Shown here: positions 1 through 11,563 of the stretch, in pieces
Layout: each line of letters starts with the position of its first letter
Position numbering within the stretch: position 1 is the first letter of the stretch
Assembly (NCBI GenBank): GCA_914767715.1
Contig: OU612072.1
Location: forward strand, 13,826,001-13,890,000
Length of the DNA stretch: 64,000 bases
Direction: 5' to 3'
From: Membranipora membranacea
Lineage: Eukaryota > Bryozoa > Gymnolaemata > Cheilostomatida > Membraniporidae
Notes under the pieces: model-generated
What the model was told of the DNA's origin: nothing
Database searches by the model: none
The model's input: only the letters and a program-made list of their open reading frames with translations
Translations under genes and position numbers: made by a program

Positions 1-2
1 CT

Positions 3-248
3 CAGTCTACAACAAGCGAGCTAAGTGAAGCCCTCCTACTAGCCGAAAACTCCATATCTTATCCCAACATATATATGCTTTTAAAGGTTCTGCTCACTAT
101 ACCTGTGACTTCAGCATCAACAGAGAGAGCAACCTCGACATTGAAATATGTCAAAACCAATCTAAGATCCACCATGAGTCAGGTGTCACTAAATGTACTA
201 GGCTATAAGCACAAGGGTCTTCTTTTTTCAACCCCTATTGACAAATAG
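3..248 (+). mobile_element. hAT-family transposase, C-terminal dimerisation region (partial)
   Basis: The frame is open from base 3 to a TAG at 246-248. Its translation carries the hAT C-terminal dimerisation signature: LLTIPVTSASTERATSTLK followed by VKTNLRSTM. In hAT transposases this region follows the split RNase-H-like catalytic core and mediates oligomerisation. Only the last ~80 residues are present; the rest lies outside the window. It is the only convincing plus-strand protein in the window and is unrelated to the receptor array. I cannot tell whether the full copy is active. No clear element end is visible downstream. Confidence 0.85.
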
Positions 249-1555
249 GTTGACAGATTTATTAGTCTGAAGAAGAGGCGACTGTATCTTCAAAACCCTC
301 TTGGATTCTAGTTTCTATGATGACAGTGACAGTTGTATCTTATAACAGAATAGTCTCGTCTAGAGTGTCTGGTCCATGGGTTCTATGTTGATAGAACATA
401 ATTTCCTCTTCTTTACATCCTATGTACAATATTAAGATAAAACAGATGTAAAAGTACCTCTTAATTAACAAAAGTTCAATGATTTAAGCACTTTAGTTGT
501 GTATTTTGCTGTGGCTTCCGGGGCTTTGCCCCGGACCGCCCAAGGGGCCCTGCCCCTTGGCCCCGCAAGAGGTGCCTAGGCGGCCCTCCTGGACTTGCCG
601 GCCTGTGGAGACACCCATCCCCAAAGCCTGAAAGGATGCCCCTGTTAATAGCATAGACTTGGGATATATAATTTGATGAAAGCATCACACCCTAGTATGA
701 CCAAATTGGAAAAATGATGTACCTACTCAGACACAAACCTCCACAATCTTGGATGTATATATGTGTCTTCCATGTTCCTGGTGACATATTAGTTGCTCTG
801 AAAATCTCTGACTGTATTTTGATGTGAATTTGATGGTGTGTTTTAATGTTAATTTGATTGTGTGTTACATGTCCATAATGTTATGTTATGTTATGTAGTA
901 CTGTGAATAAGGATGTCAAGGCTCAATAAAATTAGAACAGGAAAAATGAAACAGGAAAGCACTTCAAATCTTGTTAATTTTATTACTAGTGTATTTTGTA
1001 TTTGTCTCTCCTTTATTTGTTCTGTCTCTACATGAAAAACATTCAAACAGAAGATCGGTGATTGACAAGAAAAGTATATATAAGCAGTTGATATTTTCTT
1101 TTAATTTATGCTAGATGAAACAATATCTTGTCTTGAGCGCTCCCAAAATGAGACTCTTTTTCTTTCTTTAAAATTTAAAACTTTTCTATACAAACATTTA
1201 GTCAAATAAAAAAAAATTCAATCTTGATTGGAAGACAACCAGGCTGAATGAAAACAACCTAACCATTAATCCTAGTATAAAAAGTATTATTGGTCTGAGA
1301 GCCTAGCCTGTATTTTGACATGTTACCATCGCATTTTTATCAGCAATTCTTTGGTCATTGCAAACTCCTATTTGATGCAATGATGATCACATTCTCGTGA
1401 TATGCTATGCTATGTGGTACGCTTTATGATCGCAGAGTAATGAAATCATCCGTAAAGATGATGTAGTGATCATAAGAATGGTTAAGAACAAGCGTGTTGC
1501 TAAAATCTTTTAAAAAGAGGTCTCGTCACTCATTACTACTCAGCCGTAACTTATG
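249..1555. other. Spacer beyond the 3' end of gene 1
   Basis: No supported gene lies here. It contains a GC-rich patch at about 510-620 with two perfect hairpins, in sharp contrast to AT-rich surroundings. The rest is AT-rich sequence with no feature I recognise. It may include the 3' UTR of gene 1 on the minus strand and the distal end of the hAT element on the plus strand. Confidence 0.5.
518..560. repeat. Two adjacent perfect GC-rich hairpins
   Basis: Bases 518-534 read CCGGGGC-TTT-GCCCCGG (7-bp perfect stem). Bases 540-560 read CCAAGGGG-CCCTG-CCCCTTGG (8-bp perfect stem). They sit in a ~110-bp GC-rich block and look like part of a dispersed repeat or transposon end. The function is unknown. 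Confidence 0.7.
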
Positions 1556-2467
1556 TCACCCAACAGCTACAGATGATGTGTTGTCATATGTAGGAGCCTC
1601 AGCAGATTCGTTACCTTCACCTTTGTGTTCTCCTTGTTGCTGAATGTATGCATAGGTATTTTCCTCGACTGAAACCATAATGTTTGGTTTACATAAGTTT
1701 TAATTGATCATATTGAATGAGAGAGTTGTGTTTTTTAATTTCTATGCAAGATATTTCAGTCTCCAATCCTGGGATCAATAACAAAAAATGAAAAACAATA
1801 TACATGATTATGTCATGTCATCATTATTGCATTATTCATGTTCAACAAAGGTCTCAGAATGTCCTGATATGAACTCTTCCAAATCAGTATTAGGATCACA
1901 AATTTAGAACACCGAGGTTAGTGCCACACACCTTCAGTACATGAGGAGGGGAGAGACCGCTCATATCCGTCTAGCTGGATACTGTTGTATACATGGTCTT
2001 CAGGCTCTTTTCTAGGTTGCGTCTGTTCGTAGTCATTCCCCCTTCTCACCTCTTTCAAGAGACTATATCTTCTAAAGAATATAATATCAAGAAAATATCG
2101 CACACTGTTTTATTTAGCCGACATGCTTGAATCATTACTGTTATTATAAACTCCACATTATCTTATTTGAACAACATCTCTAAGTAATAAATATTTTGAC
2201 ATAACCTAGCAACGCCGAATCATCAAGCAGTTATAACTGTCAACTTGAAAAAACCACCTGCCCTTTGTATAATATCTGTTTAATCTCTTCCGCAATAAGA
2301 ATAATCCAAAAACTCCTGGAAACATTGCATATCTTACTGTAGAATAATGTCGGCCGTAATAATTATTGTCACAGTAAGAAGAATACCAGTGCCAGCAGTC
2401 TCACCTGCAATCAATTTGTGATCTGTTGCCAAAGGAGTTGATGTTGGTGAGATTTGTTTTCTGATAC
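1556..2467 (-). other. Gene 1 transmembrane and tyrosine-rich tail exons (type I)
   Basis: Three exons read open and in phase: 2338-2467 (transmembrane), 1932-2071 and 1556-1668 (tail, ending TGA at 1556-1558). The tail contains YSLL, DYEQ, YNSI, YAYI and TYDNT, so several tyrosines fit YxxL/I, and the last one a YxN pattern. The last exon is longer by six codons than in genes 4 and 5. The tail acceptor is a TAGAAG tandem, so two acceptors three bases apart are possible. The transmembrane stretch has an acidic residue near each end (AGETAG and TADII), unlike genes 4 and 5, consistent with relaxed constraint. Confidence 0.7.
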
Positions 2468-5400
2468 CTGATAATAACAAACATGTCAGTACAAGATATA
2501 GTATTAATGTGTGCCTCAGCTCTTTAAGCTTATTATTGTCAGCCATATCAGTTAGGCAATCTGTGCATGTACAAACCTTTCATCGCCTTTAATTTACTAA
2601 GGGGCATCAGTTTTTCATGGTCATCCTGAAAAAAGAAGTGTTTCAGGATCTTAACAGTGTCTGAAGACTCTGAACAAGCTAAAGGTAAACGCAGAACCAA
2701 TATTCTCAAGAGCAACTTGTAATAATCTCAAACAAATTTTTAAGAGAAAGTGCCAGAAGGACCTTTAAACGTCATATCATAATACTAAGATTGTTTTAAC
2801 TTGCCTAATTATTTGGTGATTATCTGGAAGCATTTTAGCCAGCACGACAACTTTTTATCATGAGAACTTGCAGTATAATGAGAACAAAAACTGTTTAGAC
2901 TATAGTTGCAATCTTGTATGAGTGCATTTTCTCATAATTACTGTTCTACTCACCGGAATAACTGCTTGAACAGCATGGATAACATCATACTCTTTTTCAT
3001 TGTCCAAGACCTGATTGAAAAACCCATTGTACACTTTTCCATCTCCCAGATTGAAAATCTTTCTAGACATTCCCATTTCTGAGGCAGTAAATTGCGCAGC
3101 AGTGTAGCAGTCTTTTTCATTTGACTGGATTTGTTGGCAGTGACTGAGGTCCACAAAGGAAAAATTTCTAGATACCGATCCTCCCTGTGTGACAATTATC
3201 ACAAATGATAAAATAGCTTGTTTCTGTGAAAACACAGCATGGAACTAAAGGAAAAGTTGGAACGTTTTACTTGACCTTTAATCATTTTGGAATGAACAAG
3301 GACTGCCTCATTAAATTGTCTATAATGTTGAGCATACATAAACCACATTAAATACAGCAGGTTAAAACAAGCTCGAATGGAAAAAGTGTGACAAATATTT
3401 AAACTTACTTAAATGTAAGGTTAATATTCTCAAACATATCCATCTGCACTATATGCAGTGGCACAACCGAGGTCCCGCAATCGTCAATTGTGGCCCCTAA
3501 AGCTATCAACTCCTCTCCATTCGGGACTGTGAAGGACAAAAATGGGTTCATTGTGATTGATGCTATTTCATGGGCAGCAGCCTCAAATGATCCTCTTCTA
3601 CCATGCAATTTACTAGCACAATGAGAGTAAATGCTTGTGCCAGTGTGATTATTATAGATTGACTGATGGCAGAGCCCCAAAACTGAGCAGTACTCAGTTA
3701 CCTGTGAATTCTATTTGCAATCCTGTTACCTTAAATCTAGCAATGTAAGTGATGACTTTGATGGCGTTCATTATGCCAAAGGCTCACTTTGGGAAAGTTT
3801 TCAAGCAATCTACTGTTCTCTCAGGACTTACGGTGAAAGTGAAGCACATGTAAGCCCTGTTAGTAGTGATTGACTGTACAGTTGAGAAAGTCATGAAGTA
3901 AACGGGTAGAAAGTTTGACTTGAAATTTGATAGTTTGTCCTAATTTTTTGATCTCTTTTTATCAATTAAGAATAATTGGATTTAATATTAGTTGTTCAAG
4001 ACATACCTTCCAAGTCGGTGTAAACTAAATATTCCAATGATCTAGGACTGCTCCCTTAACTGTTGATAGCCCTTGCAAAACATGATATTTTTGATGAAGG
4101 TTGGAGGACACATATCAAGACATCTTCAGGTGTGGAGATACTATGGCTTGTATCTGAACAAACAACCTGTAAAAATTTAATATTTATTATAAAAAACCTT
4201 CAATATATGAAAACCTTCTTGTAAGTTCAGTACATTTCATTAATTGTCAACTTCACCTCGAAAGACCTTCCATAAAAAATATTAAGATAGAAATGACAAG
4301 TTGCTTGCTATCAACGTACTTGGTATAGAAATGTTTTACCATTTGCCTGTGGTGGTGGTCCAAGTACCAGATTTACGTATGAGGAGTTTGTTTCTGCTGA
4401 AGATATAGTTGGTGCATCAGATGGTTTTAGAATAAAATATTTTATCAAATCACACAATAATAGGAGTTGAGTGCATTTCACTGCTGCTGATATAGGATAT
4501 ACACAACCAATTATGAGTGAATACGACAACATCGAGCTCAGAAAAATTGTTTCTAACTATGTTTCAAACATAAAACGCTTATCATTGTGATCTGTGTGTC
4601 AATTGAGAGTATAGTGATATGCCAAAATTAGTGAATATTGACAAGCTGCATAATCGAAACCTGGTGTGTCAAAGATTACAGCTAGCATATATCACGTTTT
4701 TTACAGTTGTTGTGATTTTGTGCTTCAGAAATACAAAAGCTCTTTATTAGGGGTAAGGTTATAATGCCCCACAGAGTTATCATCCCTCACTCTCATTAAT
4801 TCACTCACCAAGTTCACCAGTTGTTATCTGGACATATTGCTGAGTTGTCTGACCTTCACTATTTGTGACCTTTACTGTAAATGTGTAGTTACTGTAACCC
4901 GCTAGATTATTGAAGATATTGCTTCTCTTAAAGCCCTCGCTGTTGATACTCAACTCCTTGGTAGCAAATGACAAACAATTTCTTTCAAGAATCTAAAAAT
5001 AGTTATTTGAAATGATCATAGTTTTAATTGTATCTTCAATGTTTATATGGTGTCAAAAATACATCCATTAGCCTTCTGAATTCAACAGCCTATGGCAACT
5101 CACATAATTTCCTACCTACCAGCATAATTCCCTACCTATGATATAAGTTAATATAGACATTGAGCTGAAACAGCCCTAATCAGGGCGTTGAACTGCCCAA
5201 TGTAGCAGACAAGAGATGAAAAGACAGATTCCCTCATTCACCTCAATTTTGATGGTAGCTTTCCATGATTGACGGTCAGTAGAATTCACCTTTTCCACTG
5301 CAATGTTGTATTTTCTAAGAGAAAACTTAGGAGCTAATATGGAGAGTCATTATTATTAGAAATTGAACATGCCACAGATATTCAACCTGTTTTGTCAAAT

Positions 5401-8400
5401 AATCATTACTGAGTACCAATATACTCAATAACAGGATAAATCACTGGGCAGTGACAATTATCATTCAAAAGCCTATTTATTACATTATCTCATCGGTGCA
5501 TGATCTGGTTTTTGCTGTTATTACTTTGATTGGTCCAGGAAGCTCTATATCATTTACTATAGAGCTTAGCTCATATGTGTATTCTTCTCCAAGAAGGAAA
5601 CCACTGGTCGAAAAATATGTTGTTGGTCCGATGACAGTTCTGTTACTTCGTCCCACACCATGACCATAGACAACATACCTGCCAAAATTGATCAATTTGA
5701 AGGAATAGTAGGACTTGGAACCTCACCTAGCACAACAATAATATGCCCAGCATTGCCACTCAATCTTTGATGATGTTAGTAAGAAGGCCGCACAATCAAA
5801 TGAATCAGCATCAACTTCACTTACTCGCATCGATTTGTATCAGTGTCAACATAAGAGTTGTACACATATGGAATTTCTCTGAATGGTAAAAACTCTATCT
5901 CCAGTTCATTAGGGCTTGCTCTCAGTAGTTTTGGCATAGCAACTTCTCTGGGAACATCTACAATATTCTAGTATATGTAATTGAAAGGAAGAAAGACCCA
6001 AACAAATGTCATGTAGAGGAAAAGTGGTCTTACAGCGGGCATGTTGAATCTGACCGGGAAACTTGTTTACTGTATCAGCAACGGGTATCATAGCCAAACA
6101 CTAACAAACAGATCAAATAAAACACTTAAAATTATGATCTCATTGTCAAACTCTCAGCATATGTAACACGCCATATCGCTTCTGACATTTTCACAGCCCA
6201 AACAACAACAGATCCCTATATTGAGTCTTGATCTGAGCACATAAACAGAGTTTCAGGTGTTCTAAACTGACAGGCTTTACTGTCTAATCAGGAGAACCAA
6301 CCAAATAATCAATCTACCTGAATGCGTTATTCTATATGCATTGATCGTTTTTAGAATCCCAGCATTATATGAAGAAGAAGTGTTGCGTTCTCCCCTCAAT
6401 GTTATCTCCACCTACCTGCAGCATATATATTAACCTCGGATATTTGAACTAGTAGTCCTTCATCAACGAAAATACGAAGTGACTTCATAACTGTGGTTCT
6501 GCCATTATCACTTATTCTTGTACTGATGCCATCATTTGAAGAGTCTGCATATCTCCATTGCCACAATTCATAATTGAGCTCGATGTATCTTGGGTGTTTG
6601 TTATATCTGTACTTGTATTGCAGCTTCCCTACATAAACATTGAAAATAAAATCATTTTTCATGTTGTCCTATTGAGGCTAGTCTAGAGATAATGGCAGCT
6701 CAAACATGATATGACAAGCTCCACAATGCACTATGTTACATTAATAAACACTCGCAACCATCAAATCATTCTGCTGTTATCGAATGAAATTCAATTATTT
6801 GAAAATCCAATACATGGTTCAATATTGCTTCCATTGGGAATATTGGTAACATTAGGGTTATTCAACTCTAACCTCATATACAAAATATACTTACGTCCAT
6901 CATTGGTATGTAGACTAACAACCTCGAACATTATAGGTTTTGACCAGTTTATCTCCAAGTATTTATGAAAATATTGTATCGTGCAATTACCAACGCCGCC
7001 ATTTATACTACTATGTCCACTATGACAAACTTGCATACCAGTTTGAGCAAGATTGGTTCCTTCAATATAAATGGTACAAACATGGCATGACCAGAAAAGT
7101 TTCGTACGACCCGTATTTTACACTCTGGGGTATAATGGAAGACATGGGTTTAGGATTTGTTGGTAGGCAAATGTTAAAATTACCCGGCTGCCAAATTGCA
7201 AATAATTAGAGTTTAACTACACACACCAATGATATAAGGATGTAATTTTGGCACTGCTTCAGAGCTTTCAGAGCTTAAATCTCCTCTCTCCTTGTGGTAG
7301 CGTTTCGAAAATTTGGCCAATAATGTTGAAAGCCTTACATATTCAACATTGGCATCATTGAAAACTGAGAGGGACAATATTTCAAGGAATTACAAAGCAA
7401 TCTCTATTTTATTGGCAGCATTCATAAAAAAACAGGAGATTTATGAACAAAAAAGGCATAAATTTATATAAATGCCAAATACCAAACTGTGTCCCCATCA
7501 TGCAGATTTGGAATCAAAAATAACTTTCTATCCCTTTATAATCAGTTTTCCAAGTAATTCCATTTCAGCTCCACTTTCCTGTTGTGGTCCGAAGAGTACC
7601 AAAATGGAGAGAGGACAAGTTAGAGCGCAGAATATATCGGTGTTCCAATTTATGTTATCCATTTTGTTTTGGGAGAGGTATCTAGCTGAATCTCATGCGA
7701 CATCTAGCAACTTACAAACTATGCTACATACCGTAATTGAGCCTCGCATGTAAGTTTATCTCAGTGACAGTGTACAAGTCACCTAGATCTACAAGCCACC
7801 ATTGTGGTGAAGTATCGCCCTGATCACGTCCGTTAGTGTGAGCGTACTCAGAATCAGTATCATCGTTCAGGATACCATCTTCTGCTTTATTAGCTGAATA
7901 CATCGCCTTGGTATCATTATATGTGCTGCTCTGATATGCAGTCTTGCCATATGCGATATTGGGATTTGTAACTGCAATGTGAATCATTATGACTCAATGC
8001 ACTCTGAACTACTATCACGCACAGACAGATGAGTTAACTGAGCTGCAAAAAATCATCCAACTAAACCCAGCACATGGTTCACGATTTAAATAGGAACAAC
8101 ATGGCATGGCAGCTACTAAGCCCATTTTTCATTACAATGATGAACGAACTGATGAACTGATGAACTGATGCGCGACAGTCTTATAGGAATAACAAAGTGA
8201 TCTCCCTGGCATATGTACGGGTACCAATTAATTATTTCTGGGTTGGCATAATTAGCTTGATTCATGGTGAAAACATATATACAATGATTATTTAAACAGT
8301 TCAAAGTGATTAGCCATGAATGTAGTATCTCAACTTGTAGGCAGTGTCCGTGGAATATCAATGATATTATGATGCAGCACAGAAGAGGGATGCTATATAT

Positions 8401-8415
8401 GTCCCAGCCTTTCAT
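1556..8415 (-). pseudogene. Gene 1: type I discoidin/FN3 receptor-like pseudogene
   Basis: This is a paralog of genes 2-6, read from high to low coordinates. It keeps a signal-peptide exon (ATG 8413-8415), one F5/8C half-domain (7732-7971), parts of a third such domain (~6900-7100 and ~6410-6660), FN3 exons (about 5826-5958, 5495-5681, 5240-5332, 4807-4993, 4319-4430, 4007-4166), membrane-proximal exons (3409-3526, 2954-~3210), linker (2577-2625), transmembrane exon (2338-2467) and tail exons (1932-2071, 1556-1668). Lesions: the signal-peptide donor has lost one base and its phase; the second F5/8C half is missing; a ~5-nt insertion shifts frame near 7100; the donor near 5494 has AT for GT; acceptors near 4430 and 3210 lack AG; a TAA sits in frame at 4056-4058. 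The 3' exons remain open, so transcription cannot be excluded. The transmembrane segment carries Glu and Asp. Confidence 0.75.
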
Positions 8416-9567
8416 TATTACCTTCACAAAATCAGCCTCAGTAAACCATGTGATGCAACTCGACTCCAAGCTCAAATGGCATAGAAATATCAGTAAGAAG
8501 TTGAGTTCTGCCTTATATGATGTTTGTTTAGTTGATAATTCATTCTCACTATCAGTGTGGTATTTACAAATGGCAATTTGGTGCTAAGTAGCATAATCAA
8601 AACTTCCCTGTTGAGATAAGTTCACAATGATGAAAGCGTGACCTTTACGAACCCTTATTTTACACATTTTACTATATTTGATTGGCTTTCTATTCTATCA
8701 AAAGGTCTCACAACACAACAGAACACCGCTGATAAAACCCAACTTCTTATCACCATAATGGCGTTTGGTGATCAAAAGAATCTGGTTTATGCGCAAAATT
8801 GTCTTGTCTGATAAGCTTAATTATGTTTTTGGATAATATAGATTGACAAGTCAAACAGGCTGCTTAGCAGTACCGTGTAGGTCAAGGGTTTAAATCATTT
8901 TTGATGGACGAGTCCATGTTTTTGACACCTTGACAAAGTGATTGTCCCTTATGAATAGAAACCAAAAATACATCATGACTGAACGCGGCGGGCAAAATCT
9001 TGGTCGACCTCGACACAGCTGCAGCCACACCTACACACCTACAACGCCGCTATTGCAAAATGACTTTTTTAACTAAAAGCATAAAGGCTCGCATAATGCC
9101 ACCTCTAGAATTTTGTCTCAAGATTTGATTATTTTAGTAGTTTTTATTCAACGGATATGGTAAAAATCAAAACTTGAAGCCTAGCCCACTGAGGATTGCA
9201 GAGCGGAATGATCGAATGTGGATAATGAAATAAAATAGAACAATGCATGTTGTTATAGTTAGGAATACGTAATGTCATGTACTGTGATGAGGTACTGGTG
9301 GGAGGAGATAAGTTGGGGGAGGCTAGGAAGCAACCACTGGGACCACAACCCCCAACCAAAATTCATCAGAAATCAAACTTTAAATTAATATAGTCTGGAT
9401 AAATCATAAATATATGTTGTTTATATGAATTTAAACTTAGTCATTTTTCATGAGTTGTTTATAACGAACTCACTGAAACTTCAGCAGCACAGTTCATCCA
9501 GTTTCTCTCTCTTGACATGCATTCATCAAAATTTAAGCAAAGCAGCCTGAATATATGTGTGACTTTA
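8416..9567. other. Spacer between gene 2 (3' end) and gene 1 (5' end)
   Basis: No gene is supported here. The stretch is closely similar to the spacers at 21221-22380 and 58013-58973, and belongs to the spacer class found downstream of type II genes. On the minus strand a CCAAT-type motif (AAGCCAATC) lies roughly 270 bases upstream of the signal-peptide ATG. It is conserved in the spacers upstream of genes 1, 2 and 5. I see no TATA box. Confidence 0.45.
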
Positions 9568-11563
9568 TTAGACACAGGCATCTGTTTTCTCATCGTAGTT
9601 CTTATTATGAAGACATGAAGAGGTCAGCATCCACTCAGCATAAGCGCCAGTCTTGGTCTTTGTCGGGTAAACCAGTCTATTTGAAGGGAATACAAGAAAG
9701 AGTTAAATTACTGCTGTGTTTTGTTACTCCAAAATATTGCTCAAATTCAAGAAATAATCTCCAGGTTTGATTTTCAAACCTTGTCATGGAGCAGATAGAA
9801 AATTTACAATTTCAATCTAATATGGTAATAAATAAGAAACACTTACGGAGGAATCCTACTGATGACTACAATACTCAGAGTGGGATATCTGCTTCGTTCA
9901 ATGAGTCTGTCTGTCAGCTTCTTCATCTGAGTTTCTGGTATTTCTGTTACTCTACCATCAAATGTTATATCAGTAGACCAGGTTACTGCCAGAGTATCAT
10001 TGTCACAGCTCAACTTAGCCTGAGAACCAACCTTAGAGCTACAGTCTACAAAAAATGACATTATAGACATGGAATCGTATCTATATATATTAAAAGAATA
10101 AAAATGCACGCTAGCTGCATTGAATTAATTTCGGCTGCTCGACATCGAGCAGCGCAAGAGTTGCTTTGATCCCCCCCCCCCACCGAACAAAGCTTGTTAA
10201 GACAGGCTAGTGTAGCCAGTGCAGCTCTTATTTTGGAGGGACTCAGTTATGTCAACAAATAGTTATTGGCAAAAATAGTCGCCTTAACCGTAACCTGTAC
10301 AAATGAAATCTCATGGTCCAAGTGGTTACTGAACTTTATGGTGGTTTAGGTCAGCAGCACCCATGCACTGTGTCTCTATAATGATTTTACTAAGCCTAAA
10401 ACCTAGCACAACTTCAGATGGATTATAGCCTACATGGTGCCACTTGCAGCTTTGAATCTATGAAACACAAAATGTATCTCACAGCCCGAAAGGTCAGAGA
10501 GGCACTATTAGTATACCCAATCTCAAATTATTTGCTTACAATCGAAGTTTCATTCAATAATAGATTTTCATATTGAGGAAAGTTATATCATGTTAATATT
10601 ACAAAGGGAAATTCTGTTGACTAAACCCCTTACCACGTTGACATATTTCCTTTAACTGGTTGACATAACCATTAGCCAGGCTTGTTAGTGCAGATAACGC
10701 AACCTTATCAGTCAGGACAATACACTTTATGTTGCCATACCTGGCAACGAGATCTACTCCTCTCACCAACAAGTAATCTGCAATATCAATAACTCATAGG
10801 AATTTCTGTGTAGAGTGTGACTGTAGGTGTTATGTGTGGGCATTGCAGTTGCCATTTGGTATTGGTGCTGTTTCCATTAAACTTGACTATGGGAATATGA
10901 AACTTGCCCCACTCCACTACAAAAAGTAGAAATAACTTTATCCGTACCTTTTATTTCTATTTTGAGTGAACATTTAGTATTTCTTCTGTTTATGCTATAG
11001 TTGTAGACTCCCACAGGAAGTCCTAGTGTATGAGTGGTGCCATCTAGTGTGAAATTCAGGGCTGATAACCCAGTAGAAGCAGAGACAACTCCTCTGATTG
11101 TACCTGGACATTTTTCATTCTTAGATATTGTACCTGCATAATCATTAAACGCATAACGGCAAAGGTTGAATGACATCTAGTAGATATATGTAATGTCTAT
11201 CAAGTCACCAAGATTGTCCAGTGAGAGAAAAAGCACAAGGATGCTGGTAGAGGCCAGCAGTAAGGAACATATAGCTTAGCTACACTATGATGCTGATTGG
11301 TTATTGAAGAGAAAATAAAGGGAAGGCTGTGAGTATGTTATTTTTAATGTAAAAAAAGGTATTTACAACAAATTAATTTTATTCATACTCACCGTTATTT
11401 ATGATTATAATATTTATAGTACAGTTGTCCTCATAAATCACATGACTTCCCACAGCTAAACTTGTGTTCACGTTTGGAGTCACATCGACTAATGCTCGCT
11501 CCTCTTCAGATTTCACATACAGTGTCATGTTTCTGTCCTGACAAGGCACTCTAGTGGTAGTTT
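9568..11563 (-). CDS. Gene 2 HYR-like C-terminal module (five exons)
   Basis: Exons 11393-11563 and 10948-11133 each encode an HYR/Ig-like strand pattern. Each starts with a cysteine (VPCQD; EKCPG), runs to AVGSHVIY or LPVGVYNY, and closes C-x-[IL]-x-I-x-I. Exon 10634-10777 (VRGVDLVARYGNIKC) and exon 9847-10045 (CSSKVGSQAKLSC...VTWSTDITF) contribute paired cysteines and are not recognised. Exon 9568-9676 ends in a cysteine-containing tail (AYAEWMLTSSC ... DACV) and TAA at 9568-9570. No hydrophobic anchor is present, so the product would be secreted. The module is repeated in genes 3 and 6 and absent from genes 1, 4 and 5. Confidence 0.65.

Noticed and set aside
1908-2103. Small independent minus-strand gene of 61 codons
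   Set aside because: It is the first tail exon of gene 1 (1932-2071) with flanking intron read-through, matching exons in genes 4 and 5.
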